A stretch of DNA of 64,000 nucleotides from the NCBI RefSeq assembly GCF_014697425.1, contig NZ_JACJRU010000016.1:1-64000 (forward strand). The letters are read 5' to 3'. The DNA comes from Nostoc sp. FACHB-110. Lineage in GTDB: Bacteria; Cyanobacteriota; Cyanobacteriia; Cyanobacteriales; Nostocaceae. This document shows, in pieces, positions 42,750-51,847 of this stretch. The position numbers and the translations under genes are program-made. How positions within the stretch are numbered: position 1 is the first letter of the stretch; every line of letters begins with the position of its first letter. Below the pieces are notes generated by a model. It ran no database searches, was not told where the DNA came from, and saw only the letters and a program-made list of their open reading frames with translations.

Positions 42750-45700
42750 ATGACCCAATATCATCTCGGTATTAATTTAGGACATGAACGCTCAGTTGCG
42801 ATCGCTCAAGATGGTGAAATTGTCGTAGCAATTGAACAAGAACGACTCGACCGCCACAAATATAGTCCCGGCTATATGCTTCATGCGCCTGGTGTCGCTG
42901 CCCAAATGCAGCTTCCCGCAGAAGCAATTCGTTACTGCTTAGATACCTGCAACATTACCTTAAGTGATTTGGCAACCATCACTGCCAATATGCCTGGCCA
43001 TGATTGTGCGCCAGATATTCTCCGCCGCGTCATGCCTGCGGAAATTACCGATAAAGTCACACGAATTCCTAGCCATCATTTGGCTCATGCTTACTCTGCT
43101 TATTGGCCTTCGGGATTTGATGAAGCATTGATTTTGGTTGTAGATGCTTCTGGTAGTACCACTCCGGCTCATGACACCGAATCCTACACCCTCTATGAAG
43201 GCCGGGGACAGACCATCACCACCCTACATAATGAGATGGTAGCGGCTCACTTAGCGCAGCTTTCTACCCTCGGTTTTGTTTACGAGTACATCACCCGCAA
43301 AGCTGGGTTTGTCACCAAAGTAGGCGAGAAGATTCAACACGCTGAAGCGGGTAAACTCATGGGTTTAGCTCCCTATGGAAAAGAGCAACCAAATTGGCAT
43401 CGTTGGATTCACACAAAACAAGATTCTTACAGCCTGAAAATTTCGGCTTACGATATCTTTTTAGAAGTCGCCGCGTTAGAAAAAAGCTATGACACTGGCG
43501 AAGGTAAGCCTTATCTGCGTCCTTATTTAGTTGACCTAGCTTATAAAGTGCAAAAAGAGCTAGAGCAAGCATTACTCCATATTGTGGGCTTGGCTATCAA
43601 ACGCACCGGACTGCGTAAGCTGTGTATTGCTGGAGGGGTAGGCTTAAATTCGGTTGCTAACTACGAACTGTTAAAACAACTGCAACTAGAAGATATTTTC
43701 ATTTTTCCCGCAGCCGGTGACAGTGGCATTGCCGCAGGTTGCGCTTTATGGGCATACAATACCCTCGGTGATGGACAAAAGCGAGTCCGCTTAACTCAAG
43801 CAACTCTTGGTCGTCAATACGATAACGAGCAAGTTTCTCAAGCTATTCGTCACTTTCAAGACTCTATTCAAGTTGAGGAATTAACCCCCGATGAAATGAT
43901 TGCGCGCAGTGCTAAAGCACTCGCACAAGGCAGCATTGTCGCTCGGTTTGAAGGCGGCTCGGAGTACGGGCCGCGCGCCTTAGGACATCGCTCTATCATG
44001 GCTGATCCTACTTTTAAACGGATGAAGGATATTTTAAATATGCGGGTCAAGTTCCGCGAAGCCTTTCGTCCGTTTGCACCAGTCATTCCTTTAGAGGCAG
44101 TATCACAGGTATTTGAACAGCAAGTAGCTGCGCCTTTTATGTTGCTAGTACCACCCCTGAAGCCAGAGTTTCAAGAGCAACTGCCAGCTATTACCCATGT
44201 GGATGGTACAGGACGGGTGCAAACTGTTACCGAGAGTGAAAATACATACTTTTATCGACTTTGTTACAAATTAGTCGAAGAAAGACAAGGGCCGCCTGTG
44301 TTACTCAATACCAGCTTTAATGTAGCAGGACAGCCGATTATTGAAACACCTTTAGAAGCGATCGCTACTTTTTTGGGTACAGATATAGATTATCTAGCGA
44401 TCGGTAACTTTTGGATTGGCAAAAAGTATGTACCAATGCGGAGTTACGAAGAACATCTAGCCAATGTCGGCGAAGTTACCCTACCGCAAGGCCTTCCCCC
44501 CAATGCACCCGATGTTACCGAGTTAATGGCCAAGCTTGACCGAGCATTATTCTTTGGTGAGACTGTGGGTTGTCCTTGGTCTTGGGAAGAATTGCAGGTG
44601 CTTTCGGCTCAAGGGGCGCAATATAAAGAAACTAGTACACTCTTCCCCACAACCCCCTTTTATAATTCGCTGCAAACTAAACTGTCTGGGGATGTGATTT
44701 TACTCCTCAACCCCTTGGGTACATCCACTTTGGTAGACCTTAAGCAACAAGTACCACCTTCTAACTATACATTTGAAGAAATTAAGCTATTACTTGCTGT
44801 TCTCAATGCGCCAGAGAGTTGGCTAGAACAAATGCGCGTAGATTTGCGCTTGACTAACTGGGAATTTACCAAACGTATTGAATGGGCGCAAGCACAACTT
44901 TGCATCTACAGACTAGAATCTGCATATCCCTACATTCAACCATTACCCCAAGATTCAACCTTACCAACCGTCTGCGCTCAAACCTTTGCGCCTTTTGCAG
45001 ATGAAAACTTTTCGGCTAGACATATCTTGCGTCACTTGTATGGATGTCTCCAACAAGCTGGCTACAACGAAGTTAATATTTGCCAACTCTTAGGCATTAC
45101 TTCCCAACAACAAATCGAGCCGACATATCTACACTACTACGATCGCTACCTCTTACCCCAATCTCCTTTAGGCGATTTAATTCGGCTGTTTTTATTACGG
45201 GGTGCATTACCTCAAGCTAAACTCCTGGCAATCTTTGGCGAGAAAATATTTACAACCCTGTGTAGCTTAGGAATGTTAATTCAACGGGGGGAAAATTGGG
45301 CATCTAGAGTCGATATCTTTGCTGTTGCTGGACTCTACATCACTACAGATCATCGCTACATGATTTTGACAGAAGATCACATTGATGAAGATGCGGTGAT
45401 GTATGTAGGTATGGATAGTATGGGGTTGGTTTGTACTGCGCCTCAATCTCCAGCGAATCGAGTGTTGGATCTTTGTAGTGGTAGCGGTATTCAAAGTTTA
45501 ATCGCCAGCCGTTATGCCAAAGTTGTAGTTGGTGTGGATATTAATCCTAGAGCAATTCGATTTGCACGGTTTAACGCTCAACTTAATGGTATTTCTAATG
45601 TTCAGTTCTCTCTAGGCAATCTCTACGATGCTGTGACTGGCGAATTCGATACAATTTTGGCGAATCCCCCGTTTGTGGCGAGTCCTAGCCAAGAATGCCG

Positions 45701-46529
45701 TTTTCGTGATGGTGGAGTGGACGGCGAAGCAATTTTAGAGCGGATTATTTCTGAGAGTGCGAACAAGTTGACACCCCAGGGTAAGTTGTTTATTGTTACA
45801 GACTTAGTAAATATTCAAGAGTATGAATCTAAGCTAGAACGTTGGTGGCGGGGTGGCGCAGCCCATAAATTAGTATTAAGTACTGCCGATCGCAATGATA
45901 TTTTGTTCTCAGTACCTCACTGTCACACAGCTTTTAACCAAAGTTGGGAACAGTACAACACAGAATTAGACCAATGGCTGCAAAACTTCCACACCAGAGG
46001 TTTAAAAGCAGTTAATTTTGGTTACATCCTCATTTATCAAGAGCCTCATACTCAAGGTTCTTACTACAGCCGCACCATCCACAACCCAACAAAGCCAATT
46101 TATCAGCAGGTACAAGAATATTTCCGCCAACGGCAATTATTAGCAACCCAAAAAATTGACGATTATTTTTTGGTAATCTCTGGTGATTTGCAATTCCGAC
46201 TAGAAACTAACCACCGTACAGGAGAACGTCAAATTGAGTTATTTTCTCCCAATAACCCCTATTTCACGACTTATCCGATTAGCGAACAAATGTATCGATT
46301 GCTGCAAGATATCATTCAATGTCAGCCTAAATGGGCGTTTTATGCCACAGCTATTAATCATGGTTGGCTTTGTGAGTTAATTTACAAGGGGATTCTTTAT
46401 TTAACACTAGAAACTCCCAATTTAAACCGCAATCGGCGATTGAGTGATCCACCACCAGCCGAAGGTTTTAAAATTGAGGAATTAGAAACTAAAACAACTC
46501 CTACTTGTATTTCTTCCTATCTGCGTTAG
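42750..46529 (+). CDS. carbamoyltransferase-methyltransferase fusion enzyme
   Basis: A 1259-residue enzyme. Residues 1 to about 570 are a NodU/CmcH/TobZ-type O-carbamoyltransferase: LGINLGHERSVAIAQDG, HHLAHAYSAYWPSGFDEALI, AGGVGLNSVANYEL, and FEGGSEYGPRALGHRSIMAD. Residues about 740-1090 are an SAM-dependent methyltransferase. Its N-terminal domain precedes VLDLCSGSGIQSL (from residue 905), VVGVDINPRAIRFARFNA and the NPPF motif starting at 972, an N- or O-methyltransferase signature often linked to amide or base methylation. The final 170 residues are unassigned. Carbamoylated and methylated small molecule tailoring is the natural inference, for example a sugar or antibiotic-like product. No biosynthetic gene cluster is visible nearby, and the substrate is unknown. 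Confidence 0.88.
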   Translation: MTQYHLGINLGHERSVAIAQDGEIVVAIEQERLDRHKYSPGYMLHAPGVAAQMQLPAEAIRYCLDTCNITLSDLATITANMPGHDCAPDILRRVMPAEITDKVTRIPSHHLAHAYSAYWPSGFDEALILVVDASGSTTPAHDTESYTLYEGRGQTITTLHNEMVAAHLAQLSTLGFVYEYITRKAGFVTKVGEKIQHAEAGKLMGLAPYGKEQPNWHRWIHTKQDSYSLKISAYDIFLEVAALEKSYDTGEGKPYLRPYLVDLAYKVQKELEQALLHIVGLAIKRTGLRKLCIAGGVGLNSVANYELLKQLQLEDIFIFPAAGDSGIAAGCALWAYNTLGDGQKRVRLTQATLGRQYDNEQVSQAIRHFQDSIQVEELTPDEMIARSAKALAQGSIVARFEGGSEYGPRALGHRSIMADPTFKRMKDILNMRVKFREAFRPFAPVIPLEAVSQVFEQQVAAPFMLLVPPLKPEFQEQLPAITHVDGTGRVQTVTESENTYFYRLCYKLVEERQGPPVLLNTSFNVAGQPIIETPLEAIATFLGTDIDYLAIGNFWIGKKYVPMRSYEEHLANVGEVTLPQGLPPNAPDVTELMAKLDRALFFGETVGCPWSWEELQVLSAQGAQYKETSTLFPTTPFYNSLQTKLSGDVILLLNPLGTSTLVDLKQQVPPSNYTFEEIKLLLAVLNAPESWLEQMRVDLRLTNWEFTKRIEWAQAQLCIYRLESAYPYIQPLPQDSTLPTVCAQTFAPFADENFSARHILRHLYGCLQQAGYNEVNICQLLGITSQQQIEPTYLHYYDRYLLPQSPLGDLIRLFLLRGALPQAKLLAIFGEKIFTTLCSLGMLIQRGENWASRVDIFAVAGLYITTDHRYMILTEDHIDEDAVMYVGMDSMGLVCTAPQSPANRVLDLCSGSGIQSLIASRYAKVVVGVDINPRAIRFARFNAQLNGISNVQFSLGNLYDAVTGEFDTILANPPFVASPSQECRFRDGGVDGEAILERIISESANKLTPQGKLFIVTDLVNIQEYESKLERWWRGGAAHKLVLSTADRNDILFSVPHCHTAFNQSWEQYNTELDQWLQNFHTRGLKAVNFGYILIYQEPHTQGSYYSRTIHNPTKPIYQQVQEYFRQRQLLATQKIDDYFLVISGDLQFRLETNHRTGERQIELFSPNNPYFTTYPISEQMYRLLQDIIQCQPKWAFYATAINHGWLCELIYKGILYLTLETPNLNRNRRLSDPPPAEGFKIEELETKTTPTCISSYLR

Positions 46530-46857
46530 GGAGTAGGGAATTGTTCATGATGCCGTAAAAATATTTTTACGGGAATTTATGGGTATGTTGATTGGCTTGA
46601 TGTTGATCAATTAATTGATTTGCTACTTTTGATAGATATAAACCTGGCATGATTTAATTTTTGTCATACCTGCGTTACTTTTGCATCAATTATTAGTATA
46701 CCTAGTTCATCTTAGTTAATTAGCAACTAGTTCACCCGATTGGGTGAATGCGATCGCTCCACTAGGAATTAACCTGAAATAAGACTATGTTTTGCGTCTG
46801 TTAACTCTTTTCCACAGAAGCAAAATTGTCGTAATAGTTACAATCTCCTGGAAAATT
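46530..46857. other. intergenic region upstream of the degenerate kinase
   Basis: About 330 bases of AT-rich sequence with GTAAAAATATTTTTAC at 46555-46570, a near-perfect palindrome (GTAAAAATA/TATTTTTAC sharing its centre). A HIP1 site lies at 46750. No gene is supported; an in-frame TTG at 46792 could start the kinase early, but the ATG at 46858 is preferred. Confidence 0.4.
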
Positions 46858-49380
46858 ATGCCAGTTGCTTGTATATCAAAGGATGAAAGAGTGGATGAAG
46901 CCGTAAAATTATTATATAAGCCAGATTTTCCACCAGAGGCGATCGCTCTATTGGAAAAAATCGCTGCTAACTTACCAGGGATGATTTTTCAATTTCGACA
47001 ACAACTGGATGGTTCGCAGCTTGTATTATATGTAAGTTCTGGAAGTATTGCTTTATGTGAATTAGAGCCAGAAATTATACAAGCAGACTGGCAAATTTTG
47101 TACCAAATAATCCACCCCCAAGATAAAATCAGCTTCACGAAATCTTTGGGTGTGGCTTTTGCTACGCTTCAGCCTTGGCATTGGGAAGGTCGCATCATTA
47201 CCAAGAGTGGCAAAATAAAGTGGATTCAAGGGGCTTGTCAATTAGCAGCCCAAGATAATGGCGAGATTCTTTGTGATGGTTTGGTGACAGATATTACCGA
47301 GAGAAAACAAACAGAAGAAAAGTTGCGTGCAAGTGAAGCGAGGTATCAAGCAATTTTGGATGCTATTCCTGATTTAATGTTTCGCATGAGCCGTGATGGT
47401 GAATATCTTGATTTAAAAGGCGAAAGTGCAAATCTCACTCTGGCTAAAGAAGAAATAGTCGGTAAAAACATGAGAGATTTGTTACCCAGTGATATAGCCT
47501 TGATTGGGCAAGAAACTATCACCAGAACTTTAGATGCGGGAAGTTTACAAACTTGCGAATATCAACTACCCACGCCTGGGGGAATGCGAGATTATGAGGC
47601 GCGGTTAGTCAAGAGCGGCCCAGATGAAGTATTAGCAATTGTCAGAGATATTACAGAACGTAAACAAGCAGAAAACTCACTCCGCAATTTGGCGCAAAAA
47701 TTTGCTAAAGCTTTTAGTTGCAGCCCTGACCCAATTACTATCAGTACACTCCATGAAGGACGCTTCATAGAAGTTAACGATAGTTTTATTAGACTTTCCG
47801 GCTATGAACCAGCAGAAGTTATTGGACATACTGCACTTGATTTAAACATCTGGTTTAATGAAAGCGAGCGCCCACAGCTATTACATCAGTTACAAACTCA
47901 AGGCGCAATTCGTAATTTAGAATTTGCTTTTCGCCGCAAATCTGGTGAGGTATTAACAACGCTGCTGTCTGCGGATGTGATTGATTTAGATGGTGTGCCT
48001 TGCATTTTGGCAATTAATCATGATATCACTGCCCGCAAGCAAGCAGAAGCGCAAATGCGACTAGCAGCACAACGAGATCGCTTGTTGACGGAAACTTTGG
48101 TACGCATTCGCTCTTCGCTGAATTTAGAAGAAATTCTGCAAACTACTGTGACGGAAGTACGGCAATTTTTGCAAGCTGATCGGGTTTTTATTGGGTTGAC
48201 TGAATGTGAGTTTAAAGCTAAAACCGTTGCGGAATCAGTCAATCCTCAATATCCATCGATTTTAGGTTGGACAACCGAGGATAAAAGTTATCTGCAAGAA
48301 TTTAAGACTATCTTATCTACTCATCGCATTCGCGTAGTGGAAGATATCAATCAAATAACAGTATCGCAAAAATTACAAGCCCATTATCAAAAATTCCAAA
48401 CAAAGGCGACATTGGCTGTACCCATTATGCTGGGGGATGAATTGTTTGGGGCGTTAATTGCTAACCAATGTTCTGGCCCCCGTCATTGGCAACCAATCGA
48501 AATAGATTTACTTTTGCAATTATCAGAACAATTAGCGATCGCTATTCAGCAAGTACAACTCTACCAAGAACTCGCCCAACTCAACACTAATTTAGAACAG
48601 CAGGTAGAAGAACGCACCGCCCAATTGCAACAAAAAATGCAGGAACTGGGAAAACTCCAACAAGTCAAAGACGTGGTTTTACATACAGTTGCCCATGATG
48701 TAAAAACTTCGGTGATGGGGAACTTGATGGTACTCAAGAATTTACTCAAAAATCAAGGTGTAGAGGTAACAAAAGCCGGAGAAAAAGCAAATTCAGCCCC
48801 ATGCCTAATCCCAGTTTCTAGTTCTATTATCGATCGCATGATTCAAGGCAATGATCGCCAACTGGGCATGATTAACTGCTTGCTAGAAATTCATTCTTTC
48901 ATGGAGCAAGGAGTGACTCTCCATCGGCAACAGATGAAATTCAGTACACTGTTAGAATCAATTCTTGTGGAATTACAACCACTGCTAGAGCAAAATCAGG
49001 CAACCTTAAAAAATTTAGTGAGTGCAGATTTGCCATCACTACTGGGAGATTCTACTCAGTTACAGCGAGTTTTGCTGAATTTATTTATTTATAGTTTGCA
49101 AAACAATCCACCAGGACTCAGCTTTTGTGTGAGGGCTACTGTGAAAGCTGGGATGGTTCATATTCAAATTGAACATAACGGTGTCGGTATAAGTCAATTA
49201 GAGTGCGATCGCTTTTTCGATCTGTATGTGCGCGATCCGCAAGCACCTTGTTCCACCATTTTAGGATTAAAAATGTACCTCTGTCGGCAAATTATTCAAG
49301 CCCACGGCGGTGAAATTAATGTGATTAGCCAACACCAACGCGGGTTAAAATTTTCGTTGACATTGCCTGTAGCACAATAA
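46858..49380 (+). CDS. multi-PAS/GAF sensor kinase-like protein with degenerate ATPase domain
   Basis: From ATG 46858 the protein has 840 residues. It contains three PAS-type modules (ends marked by TERKQTEE, TERKQAEN and TARKQAEA), a GAF domain (about residues 425-570), a coiled coil, and a HisKA region with His613 in VAHDVKTSVMG. The ATPase part lacks key residues. The N-box Asn is Tyr745 in NLFIYSLQNNPPG, the G1 Asp is His773 in HNGVGIS, and the GLGLGL loop reads LGLKMYL. The family needs Asn and Asp for Mg-ATP, so it is probably a pseudokinase that senses and accepts or relays phosphate. Its neighbour at 49522 is an intact close relative. Confidence 0.88.
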   Translation: MPVACISKDERVDEAVKLLYKPDFPPEAIALLEKIAANLPGMIFQFRQQLDGSQLVLYVSSGSIALCELEPEIIQADWQILYQIIHPQDKISFTKSLGVAFATLQPWHWEGRIITKSGKIKWIQGACQLAAQDNGEILCDGLVTDITERKQTEEKLRASEARYQAILDAIPDLMFRMSRDGEYLDLKGESANLTLAKEEIVGKNMRDLLPSDIALIGQETITRTLDAGSLQTCEYQLPTPGGMRDYEARLVKSGPDEVLAIVRDITERKQAENSLRNLAQKFAKAFSCSPDPITISTLHEGRFIEVNDSFIRLSGYEPAEVIGHTALDLNIWFNESERPQLLHQLQTQGAIRNLEFAFRRKSGEVLTTLLSADVIDLDGVPCILAINHDITARKQAEAQMRLAAQRDRLLTETLVRIRSSLNLEEILQTTVTEVRQFLQADRVFIGLTECEFKAKTVAESVNPQYPSILGWTTEDKSYLQEFKTILSTHRIRVVEDINQITVSQKLQAHYQKFQTKATLAVPIMLGDELFGALIANQCSGPRHWQPIEIDLLLQLSEQLAIAIQQVQLYQELAQLNTNLEQQVEERTAQLQQKMQELGKLQQVKDVVLHTVAHDVKTSVMGNLMVLKNLLKNQGVEVTKAGEKANSAPCLIPVSSSIIDRMIQGNDRQLGMINCLLEIHSFMEQGVTLHRQQMKFSTLLESILVELQPLLEQNQATLKNLVSADLPSLLGDSTQLQRVLLNLFIYSLQNNPPGLSFCVRATVKAGMVHIQIEHNGVGISQLECDRFFDLYVRDPQAPCSTILGLKMYLCRQIIQAHGGEINVISQHQRGLKFSLTLPVAQ

Positions 49381-49521
49381 TTACAGCACCTTGCATCTAT
49401 GATAAGGTAGACTAAACTAGCCTATTTCCTGATCACAAGTCACCATAATAATGAGGGTGTGGTTGCCGTTGGAAAATCGCACAACACCTGCGATAGTATG
49501 GTCAAAGTTGGTAAAACACTG

Positions 49522-51276
49522 ATGGCTAGCTTATTGCAACAATTAGCAAGATGGTGTAAACAAGTTTTTTCTACACCAACAATAGATGTAAATACTGCTG
49601 AATACCAATCTTGGCGTACACATTTTCTCTGGCAGAGGTTACGCCTATGGTTGTGGCTAGCACTTATTTGCTTATTGAGTTTTACTGTCCGAAATATTTA
49701 TGACTTATTTTTTCCTTTACAAGAATTGGCACAGCTACCCAAAGTAATTAGGATTCAGGGCGTAGCTATTAATATTATTATGCTGCTGAGTTTACTTGTC
49801 TGCTTTGGCTTACACAAAACCCAATTTGGTCATCGCCATCCAGGCAGGTTATTTTTAGGGATATCTTGGTCAATTAGCTTTACATCACAGCTATTTGCCA
49901 CTATTAATGGTTTTGCCTTACCTGACAACTTGGGTTGGTCACTTTTATTCCTCAGCCAAGCAATATTTATGCCAGTGCGTTGGCTGTTGCACTTGCTATC
50001 TCAACTAGGTATTCTCATTTATTTTTTTGCTGTGAACACAGCATTAGGGCTAAAGCCAATTTTGCCAGGGCATCTAGAAATATACAATGTGACGTTTATT
50101 TTGTATATATTTTGGTTCTGTACTATCTGCGATGTTGGGGTTTACTTATACGATCGCCTGCAATATTCTGAGTTTAATGCCCGTCAAGCATTAGAAGCCG
50201 CTAACAAAAAACTAGCGCTAGCAGAAGCCAAATATCGCAGCATTTTTGAAAACGCAATTGAAGGTATTTTTCAAAGTAGCCCTGATGGACGCTACATTAC
50301 GGCTAACCCAGCACTAGCGAAAATTTACGGTTATTCATCTCCAGAAGAGGTGACAGCGAATTTTACCGACATTGAAAATCAATTGTATGTTGATTCTAGT
50401 CGCCGAGCGGAATTTGTGCGGTTAATTGAAAAGTATGGCATTGTTGCAGAATTTGAATCGCAAATTTATCGCCAAGATAAAAGCGTGGTTTGGATTTCCG
50501 AAAAAGCCTACGCTGTGCGGGATGCAGCCGGAAAGCTGCTGTATTATGAAGGGTTAATTGAAGATATTACCCAACGCAAGCAAGCAGAAGAAGCGGTGCG
50601 AGTATTTTTCCATGCAGTTTCTCACGACTTACGCAACCCAGTCTTAGGAAGCTTGATGGTGCTGAGGAATTTGCTCAATGCAAATGATACGTCTTCCCAA
50701 ATTCCCATATCACGAGCAATTTTAGAGCGGATGGAGCAAAGTTGCGATCGCCAGCTAAGTTTGCTTAACTCGTTAATGGAAGCCCATACCAATGAAGTGC
50801 AAGGCGTAGTTTTGCAACTACAACCCTTGCAATTATATACCGTTGTTGCCAATGCGATCGCAGATTTAGAGCCAATGCTCACCAAAAATCAAACTACCCT
50901 ATCTAATTTAGTGACCGCAGATTTACCATCAATCAATGCCGACCCTACCCAACTGTGGCGAGTGTTTTCTAACTTAATTGGCAATGCCATTAAACATAAT
51001 CCGCCAGGGTTACACATTACAATTAATGCTCAAATTCAGAGCGATAAAATCTATTGTACTGTGAGCGATAATGGTGTGGGCATCAGCAAACAGCAAAGCG
51101 ATCGCCTGTTTGATTTATATTTTCGGGGGAATAATCGTAATTCTGTTGGTTTGGGATTGGGGTTATATTTATGTAAGCAAATTATTCATGCTCATGGTGG
51201 GGAAATCGGCTTAGAAAATGGTTTAGAAGCTGGAGCAACTTTCTGGTTTACATTACCCCTTAATCATCCTGCCTAA
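49522..51276 (+). CDS. membrane PAS sensor histidine kinase
   Basis: Intact kinase of about 584 residues from the ATG at 49522; in-frame starts at 49459 (GTG) and 49498 are possible. The N-terminus holds about six membrane helices between residues 40 and 190. A PAS domain follows (YRSIFENAIEGIFQSSPDGR). The H-box is FHAVSHDLRNPVLGSL, the N-box VFSNLIGNAIKHNPPG, G1 SDNGVGIS, and G2 GLGLGLYLCKQI. The HisKA-ATPase region is alike, in spacing and wording, to the degenerate kinase just upstream. It may pair with that protein. No response regulator is adjacent. Confidence 0.9.
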   Translation: MASLLQQLARWCKQVFSTPTIDVNTAEYQSWRTHFLWQRLRLWLWLALICLLSFTVRNIYDLFFPLQELAQLPKVIRIQGVAINIIMLLSLLVCFGLHKTQFGHRHPGRLFLGISWSISFTSQLFATINGFALPDNLGWSLLFLSQAIFMPVRWLLHLLSQLGILIYFFAVNTALGLKPILPGHLEIYNVTFILYIFWFCTICDVGVYLYDRLQYSEFNARQALEAANKKLALAEAKYRSIFENAIEGIFQSSPDGRYITANPALAKIYGYSSPEEVTANFTDIENQLYVDSSRRAEFVRLIEKYGIVAEFESQIYRQDKSVVWISEKAYAVRDAAGKLLYYEGLIEDITQRKQAEEAVRVFFHAVSHDLRNPVLGSLMVLRNLLNANDTSSQIPISRAILERMEQSCDRQLSLLNSLMEAHTNEVQGVVLQLQPLQLYTVVANAIADLEPMLTKNQTTLSNLVTADLPSINADPTQLWRVFSNLIGNAIKHNPPGLHITINAQIQSDKIYCTVSDNGVGISKQQSDRLFDLYFRGNNRNSVGLGLGLYLCKQIIHAHGGEIGLENGLEAGATFWFTLPLNHPA

Positions 51277-51299
51277 GAGGATGTTTTAAAAGTTTTGGG

Positions 51300-51480
51300 C
51301 GAATATAATTCGCTACTACACAAACAAAGTCCGCACTTCGACAAGCTCAGTGACCACCTGCGCGGACTAATGAACAATCAATGGTTTTGAACCCACGCAG
51401 GTGGGTTTTGTCTGTGTAGCCAAGCCATTGCGTTGGGCGGGTTCCCCGACTCCCTCAGTGGCGCGCGATGTCTAATCGCC
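51300..51480. repeat. composite dispersed repeat with an apparent insertion
   Basis: The stretch ATAATTCGCTACTACACAAA, the palindromic AGTCCGC and GCGGACT arms, and AACCCACGCAGGTGGGTTTT form one unit. The CGCACTTCGACAAGCTCAGT segment lies inside it, and a GACTCCCTCAGTGGCG piece closes it. The order suggests one repeat type nested in another. CCACGCAGGTGG is itself a short perfect hairpin followed by TTTT. Confidence 0.55.
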
Positions 51481-51712
51481 AAGAAAAGTAATAAATTAGA
51501 CTTTTGAAACAACCTCTAAGTTTTGTTTTCCTAAAAAATTTGATTTATCTAGTTTTTAATCGCTACTTGACAACTTTTAATAATTATATTTTAAGTTTTG
51601 CTTCCAAAGCTTGACACTGGTTTTGGCTAACAGTGGATAATATTGCTATAGCCAATACTGATAAATCTGTTCAAAATCCTACTTCATATTAAATATAAGT
51701 TCATTAACACAT

Positions 51713-51757
51713 ATCTTGCACCTAGCGAATTCCATTCGCCAAGGCTAGGTGCAAGAT
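51713..51757. repeat. 45-bp hairpin element
   Basis: ATCTTGCACCTAGC at 51713-51726 is perfectly complementary to GCTAGGTGCAAGAT at 51744-51757. An inner GCGAAT/ATTCGC pair with loop TCC lies between. No T-run follows. Symmetry and position inside a repeat-rich gap suggest a palindromic dispersed element. Confidence 0.7.
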
Positions 51758-51847
51758 GTGAATTAATATTGGTCGATTTACCTAAATTAAATTTGCCCTT
51801 AATCTGCAATAAAAATTATAGATTAAATAATTTCACAAACTAACTTT

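Larger units (their letters stand above)
51277..51847. other. 570-base gap filled with nested repeats
   Basis: Contains a composite cyanobacterial repeat at 51300-51480 and a 45-base hairpin at 51713-51757. The remainder is AT-rich. No coding frame was supported. The promoter of the glucosaminidase fusion must lie in the last 100 bases. Confidence 0.45.
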
